Part shown: positions 1 to 4,577 of the stretch, one piece after another
Numbering within the stretch: position 1 is the first letter of the stretch
Layout of the letters: the number at the start of each line of letters is the position of its first letter
From: an uncultured Clostridia bacterium
Lineage (GTDB): Bacteria; Bacillota; Clostridia; Christensenellales; QALW01
DNA length: 8,932 bases
Direction: 5' to 3'
NCBI GenBank assembly: GCA_934434555.1
Contig: CAKRZX010000036.1
Span: forward strand, 1 to 8,932
Position numbers and translations under genes: made by a program
The notes under the pieces: generated by a model
What the model was told of the DNA's origin: nothing
What the model saw: only the letters and a program-made list of their open reading frames with translations
Databases searched by the model: none

Positions 1-6
1 GTTGTA

Positions 7-12
7 CCTCCT
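7..12 (-). promoter_or_regulatory. Ribosome binding site of a gene starting just off the left edge
   Basis: On the minus strand the last bases of the window read TTTAGGAGGTACAAC. AGGAGG is a full Shine-Dalgarno core, and six bases remain before the edge, so a start codon at or just beyond position 0 would have ideal spacing. The inference is that a minus-strand gene begins immediately outside the window, downstream of ssrA and its terminator. I found no clear promoter for it between 13 and 82. Confidence 0.6.
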
Positions 13-82
13 AAATTTACAGACCTGACAATTTTCCTTTGCTGAATTGGTTGTATCACATCCTTGCACTAATTTCCGTACT

Positions 83-122
83 AAAAAAAGCCCGATGGTC
101 TCGTATCAAAACCATCGGGCTT
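83..122 (-). terminator. Intrinsic terminator of ssrA
   Basis: On the minus strand a perfect 12-bp stem (AAGCCCGATGGT, 111-122, pairing with ACCATCGGGCTT, 88-99) encloses an 11-nt loop and is followed by a run of seven T (83-89, of which 88-89 also close the stem). It begins 3 nt after the CCA end of the tmRNA. That is the normal layout for a transcript later trimmed at its 3' end. Nothing on the plus strand leads into it. Confidence 0.93.
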
Positions 123-125
123 ATT

Positions 126-480
126 TGGTGGAGGCGAGGGGAATCGAACCCCTGTCCAAAGAAGCGGAAATACGGTTTTCTACGTGCGTAGCCGGTTCTG
201 TAAGATTCCCCCGTTCCGATACGTACCGGCAAGCCTCGAAACAGAGTAACTTTATAAAATCATCGCGGCGGCAAAGTTTACGCCGCTGACGTTCACTGCG
301 AAGTTGACGTCAGTACCCCTGCCCGCAGTATGCAGGGACCGACGGAAGCGGCAATTAAGCCGCTACAAGATTAGTGTTTCTGTTAGCGTTTATATTTACG
401 CCCGGGTTTTTAACGCGTCCCCGGAATCGCGGCACGCTTACCGTACCACCGAACAACCCTGTCGAAACCTTTACGCCCCC
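126..480 (-). ncRNA. ssrA: Transfer-messenger RNA (tmRNA, one-piece)
   Basis: This RNA acts as alanyl-tRNA and then as mRNA to free stalled ribosomes and tag the unfinished protein for proteolysis. The 5' end (480) reads GGGGGCGTAAAGGTTTCGAC. The 3' end (126) has a T arm AGGGG-TTCGATT-CCCCT followed by CGCCTCC, A and an encoded CCA. The 5' GGGGGCG and 3' CGCCTCC close a seven-pair acceptor stem with G-U at the third pair, the alanine identity element. The segment CTACGCACGTAGA near 3' also matches the conserved tmRNA part upstream of the T arm. The resume frame is at 387-355, and its stop lies in the loop of a GCGGC/GCCGC hairpin, as is typical. At 355 nt the length is ordinary for a one-piece tmRNA. 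Its partner SmpB is encoded two genes upstream. Confidence 0.97.
355..387 (-). other. tmRNA tag reading frame (ANRNTNLVAA-stop)
   Basis: Within ssrA the frame GCT AAC AGA AAC ACT AAT CTT GTA GCG GCT TAA encodes the ten-residue proteolysis tag ANRNTNLVAA. It starts with an alanine resume codon preceded by an A-rich stretch (GTAAATATAAAC) and ends with the two alanines that ClpX-type proteases read. The start of the tag is inferred from family convention (Ala-Asn opening). The stop codon and frame are directly visible. Confidence 0.88.
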
Positions 481-485
481 ATATA

Positions 486-506
486 AAAACGCAATTTCTG
501 CGTTTT
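486..506 (-). terminator. Hairpin between the esterase gene and ssrA (weak terminator or processing site)
   Basis: On the minus strand an 8-bp stem AAAACGCA/TGCGTTTT with a 5-nt loop is followed by TATAT directly before the 5' end of the tmRNA. The 3' arm contributes a run of four to five T, so it resembles a weak intrinsic terminator for the smpB-esterase transcript. It lies inside the 33-nt gap before ssrA. Alternatively it is a structured leader removed when RNase P makes the mature tmRNA 5' end. Confidence 0.45.
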
Positions 507-513
507 ATTTATT

Positions 514-1335
514 TCAAAGGGATTTAAGGAATTTCACCGATTCATCCATCCACGGATAAACATAGTGATTGTCATCAAAACCGTTTGTTGCATAACTTCC
601 CGTTGCAAGCCCGTGGCCGCCGTAGGGATAAATATGAAGTTCAAAGGGAACTTTATTCATAGCCAGTGCATTTGCAAAAACAATACTGTTGCGCACGGGA
701 ACAGCGTTGTCTTCGGCTGTATGCCAAAGGTATGTAGGCGGAGTGTCCGCATCCACGCTGTTTTCAAGCGACATTTTCTTATAAACCGCCGATTCCTTAT
801 CCGTTGTGCCGGCAACGTGTTCTATTGAGTCCACGTGCGAAAAAGAACTGTCCGCAGTAATAACGGGATATCCGAGCACCATTGCATCGGGTCTGATTTC
901 TTCCGCCGTGACTTTAAGCGCAGCAAGAATAAACGGATCTTTCCAGAACACGCCCAAACTTGCCGCCAGATGTCCTCCTGCGGAGAAACCGCACACAAAA
1001 ACTTTGCCTATTTTCCATTCCTCGCAGTGGCTTCTTATGTAACTCATTGCTGCCGCCGCTTCCATTACCTGCTGAGGATAATGTTCGGGATAAACGCTGT
1101 AATTAAGGATGAAAGCATCAAATCCTTCATTAAGATACTTATACGCTATTGCTTCGCCCTCGCGAAAACGGCTTACAAAAGAATATGCGCCGCCGGGGCA
1201 GATAAGTATTGCGGGTTTACGCCTGTCTTCGGGAGCATTCTCATAAGTTTCGCCCAAAAAGCATTCAAGACTTACGTCCTGTTTGGAGCCAAGCCCCTCA
1301 AATTCCGATTTCAAGTCAACAAAAAAGTGCTTCAT
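514..1335 (-). CDS. Alpha/beta-hydrolase esterase, BD-FAE / acetylesterase-like
   Basis: This 273-residue protein has no signal peptide or membrane segment, so it is probably cytoplasmic. The fold signature is complete. An oxyanion-hole segment PGGAY lies at 47-51, and the nucleophile elbow GFSAGGH at 116-122 places the serine at 118. An acid (Asp209) in HTAEDNAVP and a base (His241) in YGGHGL complete the triad. The pattern matches the Aes/acetyl-xylan-esterase-like branch (BD-FAE, alpha/beta-hydrolase fold-3), whose members hydrolyse short acyl esters such as acetylated sugars. The exact substrate cannot be read from sequence. The gene starts 3 nt after the smpB stop, and its ribosome binding site (GAGAGG) lies within the last smpB codons, so translation is likely coupled. 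Its place between smpB and ssrA is unusual. Base composition looks like that of its neighbours. Confidence 0.92.
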   Translation of the reverse strand: MKHFFVDLKSEFEGLGSKQDVSLECFLGETYENAPEDRRKPAILICPGGAYSFVSRFREGEAIAYKYLNEGFDAFILNYSVYPEHYPQQVMEAAAAMSYIRSHCEEWKIGKVFVCGFSAGGHLAASLGVFWKDPFILAALKVTAEEIRPDAMVLGYPVITADSSFSHVDSIEHVAGTTDKESAVYKKMSLENSVDADTPPTYLWHTAEDNAVPVRNSIVFANALAMNKVPFELHIYPYGGHGLATGSYATNGFDDNHYVYPWMDESVKFLKSL

Positions 1336-1338
1336 TTT

Positions 1339-1797
1339 CTACCTCTCTTTTTTCATAGTGCGTTCTATGTCGCGTTTCATATCCTTAATAGCGGCATCTT
1401 CACGCTTATCATAAAGTTTTTTTCCTCTGCAAAGGGCAACTTCTATTTTTACTCTTCCGCCTTTAAGATACGCCTTTGTGGGTATAAGCGTGTACCCGTC
1501 GGCTTTTATCTTGCCGTAAAGACGGTCGATTTCCCTGCGGTGCATAAGCAGTTTACGCGTCCTCAAAGGGTCTTTATTGAATATATTGCCCTGTTCGTAA
1601 GGCGAAATATGCATTGCAAGAACATACATTTCGCCGCCGCGGATTATAATGTGACTGTCTTTAAGGTTCGTTTTGCCCTGACGCATGGATTTTACTTCCG
1701 TGCCGCAGAGTTCTATCCCCGCCTCAAAGGTGTCCTCAATGAAATAATCGTGGCGGGCTTTTTTGTTCTCCGCAATGATTTTTATTCCCTTATCCAT
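1339..1797 (-). CDS. smpB: SsrA-binding protein SmpB
   Basis: SmpB binds the tRNA-like half of tmRNA, stands in for the missing anticodon arm, and delivers it to ribosomes stalled at an mRNA end. I chose the ATG at 1797, giving 152 residues, the usual family length. The frame opens further upstream (1842), but those 15 extra residues do not match SmpB, and the upstream ATG would overlap the rnr stop. The sequence GGTGAG precedes 1797. Visible family motifs are an N-terminal basic segment with NKKARHDYFIEDTFEAGI (11-28), GTEVKSMRQGKTNLKDS (32-48) and the KKLYDKRE hinge (126-133). The C-terminal tail is lysine/arginine-rich and becomes helical in the mRNA channel in known SmpB structures. It lies 41 nt downstream of rnr and directly upstream of the esterase gene. 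Confidence 0.97.
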   Translation of the reverse strand: MDKGIKIIAENKKARHDYFIEDTFEAGIELCGTEVKSMRQGKTNLKDSHIIIRGGEMYVLAMHISPYEQGNIFNKDPLRTRKLLMHRREIDRLYGKIKADGYTLIPTKAYLKGGRVKIEVALCRGKKLYDKREDAAIKDMKRDIERTMKKER

Positions 1798-1838
1798 AAT
1801 CTCACCACACAGTATACTACAACTTTTTTTCCTAAAAG

Positions 1839-3893
1839 TCAACTAAAAAGCGAAAATTCACATTTCCCCTCGGCAATATTCGCGCTTTCCGTTCGAATTT
1901 CTATTTTATCGCCCAAAGTAATTGTTCTTTGGGGCGAAACGAGAGCGAAACGAACCTCGTCAAAATTAAAATATCCGTCAATTTTCCCTATGGGAATAAA
2001 GCCCTCGCAGGTGTTTTCAAGTTCGGCATATATCCCGTAGGCGGTAACGCCCGAAACGGTGGCGGAGTGAACCTCGCCTATATGCCTGCTCATATACTGC
2101 GCCTTGCGAACGTCGTCCACATCACGCTCGCAGACCGCGGCGTTTATTTCCCTGTCGGTGCAGATTTCCGCCGTGTGTTCCGCTTCCCGCGCAAACCGTT
2201 CAAGCTGCTTTTTGTTGTTCTCAAACGACCAGTGCAATGCCCTGTGTACCGCCAAATCGGGATAACGGCGTATGGGCGAGGTAAAATGCAGATAGTTTTC
2301 GTACGCAAGCCCGAAATGCCCGTCACAGGTGGACTTGTACTTTGCCTTGCTCATTGCCCGCAGAGAGGCTTTTTTAAGCAGCGTTTCTTCGGGTTTGCCC
2401 TGCGCCTGTTCAAGTATTCTTCCGAAATCGGCGGGTTCGGGGTCTTCGGGCAAAGAATAGCCGAGCACGTCAAGCAACTGCCTGTATGCATCAAGTTTCT
2501 TCTTTTCCGGCGACTGATGCACGCGAAAAATGCCCGGAATTTTCTTTTCCCTTAAATGTTTTGCCACGGTCCTGTTCGCAGCAAGCATAAACTCTTCTAT
2601 TATCCTGTTTGAAATTCCCGTTTTGCAGGGTTCGATTTTTATCGGGAAACCGTTTTCGTCAAGAGTTATCTTTGCTTCCGGCACGTCAAAATCGATACTC
2701 CCCCGCATTTTTGCGCAGTTTATAAGTATTTCGGCAAGTTCGCGCATCAAAAGAATCATACCGAGAATGTCCGCATATTCTTTTCTTGCCGCCGAGTGAG
2801 TGTTTTCAATCATATCGGTTACAATATTATATGTCAGGCGGTGCTTGCTGCGTATTACCGAAGGCTGAATTGAGTATTCGCCTATTTTGCCCTGTCGGGA
2901 AATCACCATAAAACAGGAAAGCGTGAGCCTGTCCTCATCGGGATTCAGTGAACAGATGCCGTTTGAAAGTTTTTTAGGCAGCATGGGATATACGCTGCCC
3001 GGCACGTACACGCTTGTCGCCCGCTTTTTAGCCTCTTTGTCAAGGGGCGAATCAACGGTAACATAGTGAGAAACGTCCGCAATGTGAACACCCAAAAGGA
3101 AGTCTCCTCTTTCGGTCATTTCAAGTGAAACCGCATCGTCCAAATCCTTTGAATCATCGCCGTCTATCGTAACAACGGGAAGTTTCCTTAAATCAAGCCT
3201 GCCCGCAAGTTCGCTTTTCTTTATTCCGCTTTCAACCTTTTCCGCCGCGTCAAGCACGCTTTCGGGGAAATCCTCTTCCACGCCGTAAGTGCGAAGAATT
3301 GATTTTATCACTGTTTCGTCGTCACTGCCGCTGCCCAGATTTTCAATAATCCGGCACGTACCCTCCTTTGAGTTAAGGGCGTACGATGTAATTTCGGCAT
3401 ATACCTTGTCCCCCGCCTGCGCCTTGTGTTTTTCCGATTTCGGCAGCATAAAGGCGTAATGCAGTTTTTTGTCGTCAGGAAGCGCAAACAGACGCATATT
3501 TTCTTTTACGACCGTGCACACGATATTTCTGTTGACCCGTTCAAGCACTTTTACGATTTCGCACTTTGTGCCTTTTCTTTTAACAAGAACTCGGTCTCCG
3601 TTCATAACTCCCCAGTCGTAACTGTGCTGAATTTTCAAATCTTCCCCGAGCGCTTCCGACACAAAAAAGTCAACGCCCGAATAGGTGGAAGACACTCTGC
3701 CCTCGATAATTCCCGCGTTTTCGGGTACGAAGTACAGTTTGCCCTGTTTTACCACATTGCCCTCGCGGGCAAGCATATCAAGTATTGATGCAACCATTTT
3801 CGCCTGTCCACGCCCGCACTCCATTTTTGAGGCTATCGCCGCGGCGGTAAGGGGGCGCTGTGCATTTTTAAGTATTTCCGTTATAAACTCCAT
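1839..3893 (-). CDS. rnr: Ribonuclease R (3'-5' exoribonuclease, RNB family)
   Basis: RNase R degrades structured RNA from the 3' end and removes the faulty mRNA released by trans-translation. Domains in order are a winged-helix N-terminus (about 1-55), OB/cold-shock segments (about 60-185), the RNB catalytic domain (about 225-560) and one S1 domain (about 605-683). The RNB active site is intact: IDGDDSKDLDDA has Asp244, Asp250, Asp252 and Asp253 in the positions of the E. coli metal ligands and catalytic aspartate. The conserved TSPIRRYPDL lies at 538-547. At 684 residues it is shorter than E. coli (813) or B. subtilis (about 780) RNase R. It ends right at the S1 domain, without the usual basic tail. 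The start has no Shine-Dalgarno at normal distance (GGAG lies 20 nt upstream). A terminator separates it from secG. Confidence 0.96.
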   Translation of the reverse strand: MEFITEILKNAQRPLTAAAIASKMECGRGQAKMVASILDMLAREGNVVKQGKLYFVPENAGIIEGRVSSTYSGVDFFVSEALGEDLKIQHSYDWGVMNGDRVLVKRKGTKCEIVKVLERVNRNIVCTVVKENMRLFALPDDKKLHYAFMLPKSEKHKAQAGDKVYAEITSYALNSKEGTCRIIENLGSGSDDETVIKSILRTYGVEEDFPESVLDAAEKVESGIKKSELAGRLDLRKLPVVTIDGDDSKDLDDAVSLEMTERGDFLLGVHIADVSHYVTVDSPLDKEAKKRATSVYVPGSVYPMLPKKLSNGICSLNPDEDRLTLSCFMVISRQGKIGEYSIQPSVIRSKHRLTYNIVTDMIENTHSAARKEYADILGMILLMRELAEILINCAKMRGSIDFDVPEAKITLDENGFPIKIEPCKTGISNRIIEEFMLAANRTVAKHLREKKIPGIFRVHQSPEKKKLDAYRQLLDVLGYSLPEDPEPADFGRILEQAQGKPEETLLKKASLRAMSKAKYKSTCDGHFGLAYENYLHFTSPIRRYPDLAVHRALHWSFENNKKQLERFAREAEHTAEICTDREINAAVCERDVDDVRKAQYMSRHIGEVHSATVSGVTAYGIYAELENTCEGFIPIGKIDGYFNFDEVRFALVSPQRTITLGDKIEIRTESANIAEGKCEFSLFS

Positions 3894-3924
3894 ATTTGTA
3901 TTATGCGTATTTTCTCCGTATTTT

Positions 3925-3969
3925 AATAAAAAAACCGCGTTCTGTGCCTATTCGGCAGGCAAAACGCGG
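3925..3969 (-). terminator. Intrinsic terminator of secG
   Basis: On the minus strand the stem CCGCGTT/AACGCGG, extended after a small internal bulge by GCCT/AGGC, is followed by seven T (3934-3928). It lies 18 nt after the secG stop. The opposite side also carries seven T (3974-3980), so it could stop transcription coming from the other direction, though no plus-strand gene leads into it. It implies that rnr needs read-through or a promoter in the short stretch before 3893. Confidence 0.9.
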
Positions 3970-3987
3970 CATCTTTTTTTGAAACAA

Positions 3988-4317
3988 TCAGACATTTGCA
4001 ACGTCGGTTAAAACATAGCCGGTGGTTGTGGTATCGGTATCAGACTTTTCTTCTTTCTTCTTTGACGAATCCATGGCAAAAAGAACCGTAAGGATAAGGC
4101 TTATAACAACGAATATAATTGTTGCAACCTTGGTGATGCGTGCAAGTTTCTCGTCGTTTGCAAGTTCCTTGCTTTTGCCGAAGTAGTTATCGCTCTCGCT
4201 TGAAGCGGTAACGCCCGTTATGCCTTCGCTTTTGCTTTTTTGAAGTGCAACCGAAACGATAAGTATAAGCGAAAGAATTATTATAATTATTTCAAGGATA
4301 AGTTCAAATACAGCCAT
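3988..4317 (-). CDS. secG: Protein-export membrane protein SecG
   Basis: SecG is the small third subunit of the SecYEG channel and helps SecA-driven protein export at the cytoplasmic membrane. The 109 residues show the two-helix layout: helix 1 at about 4-24 (a run of Ile/Leu), then the conserved LQKSKSEGITG at 25-35, a cytoplasmic loop with DNYFGKSKE, and helix 2 at about 63-82. After helix 2 there is a tail of about 27 residues, first lysine-rich and then Asp/Thr-rich, which makes it longer than the usual SecG of about 75-80 residues. The start is supported by GGAGGG at 4330-4325 with 7-nt spacing and by a clear promoter upstream. The secG-rnr-smpB order is classical in Firmicutes. Confidence 0.93.
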   Translation of the reverse strand: MAVFELILEIIIIILSLILIVSVALQKSKSEGITGVTASSESDNYFGKSKELANDEKLARITKVATIIFVVISLILTVLFAMDSSKKKEEKSDTDTTTTGYVLTDVANV

Positions 4318-4324
4318 TTTAAGA

Positions 4325-4330
4325 CCCTCC
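4325..4330 (-). promoter_or_regulatory. secG ribosome binding site
   Basis: GGAGGG lies on the minus strand, seven bases before the ATG at 4317. It fixes the secG start. Confidence 0.88.
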
Positions 4331-4350
4331 GTTATTTTTCGGTACGCTTG

Positions 4351-4379
4351 ATTATAGCATATATGTTTTTTTTATGCAA
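4351..4379 (-). promoter_or_regulatory. Sigma-A-type promoter of secG
   Basis: On the minus strand the -35 box TTGCAT (4379-4374) is followed after exactly 17 bp by a perfect -10 box TATAAT (4356-4351). The -10 box is preceded by TGC, giving an extended -10 (TGCTATAAT). Transcription should start near 4344, leaving a leader of about 27 nt with the ribosome binding site. The spacer starts with a run of eight A. The match suggests strong, constitutive expression. Confidence 0.9.
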
Positions 4380-4480
4380 GCGGATTTTTTGATTTTTGAA
4401 GATTTATCCTCTGTTTTGCGCAAAAAAGCGCCTGTTTACCGATGTTTTTTATTAAATTTTATTTTTTTCGCATTTTACTG

Positions 4481-4509
4481 TTGACAAATTGCCGTGCAGG
4501 TGATAGTAT
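4481..4509 (+). promoter_or_regulatory. Sigma-A-type promoter of the cell-wall hydrolase operon
   Basis: A perfect -35 box TTGACA (4481-4486) is followed after 17 bp by TAGTAT (4504-4509), a four-of-six match to the -10 consensus. The predicted start is near 4516, giving a leader of about 60 nt before the ATG at 4578. A second TATAAT at 4551-4556 has no partner -35 box and lies too near the ribosome binding site. An AT-rich tract (about 4440-4480) upstream could serve as an UP element. Confidence 0.78.
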
Positions 4510-4519
4510 ATTACAGAAG

Positions 4520-4538
4520 TATTACACAGTGTGTCATA
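4520..4538 (+). repeat. Operator-like dyad in the leader of the hydrolase gene
   Basis: TATTACACA and TGTGTCATA flank a single central G. The two 9-base arms are complementary at eight of nine positions. The one-base centre rules out a stable RNA hairpin in this exact form, so a DNA-binding dimer is the more natural reading. It sits just downstream of the predicted transcription start, where a bound repressor would block initiation. No regulator for it can be named. Confidence 0.4.
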
Positions 4539-4577
4539 ATTCGATTTGCATATAATATTAAAGAACGGAGTCTTTTT

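Noticed and set aside
47..559. Short plus-strand open frames of 60-80 codons across 47-559
   Set aside because: They run antisense to tmRNA and its terminator, have no ribosome binding sites, and encode low-complexity basic peptides.
1798..1842. Upstream start of smpB giving 15 more residues
   Set aside because: It would overlap the rnr stop. The extra residues do not match SmpB proteins, and the ATG at 1797 gives the normal length.
835..2040. A 401-codon plus-strand open frame
   Set aside because: It is antisense to the esterase, smpB and the end of rnr, all of which have clear family motifs. The translation matches no known pattern and is rich in Phe, as expected from the complement of Lys-rich genes.
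4418..4431. GCGC-AAAAAA-GCGC mini-hairpin in the divergent intergenic region
   Set aside because: A four-pair stem is too short to support a call in AT-rich DNA, and nothing else marks it as a terminator or operator.
4494..4577. Extension of the cell-wall hydrolase 28 codons upstream
   Set aside because: It would start between the -35 and -10 boxes and place residues before the signal peptide. ATG 4578 has GGAG at 7 nt.
4380..4577. Riboswitch or long structured leader between the divergent operons
   Set aside because: The plus-strand leader is only about 60 nt by the promoter call. I see no conserved aptamer motif or terminator/antiterminator pair.
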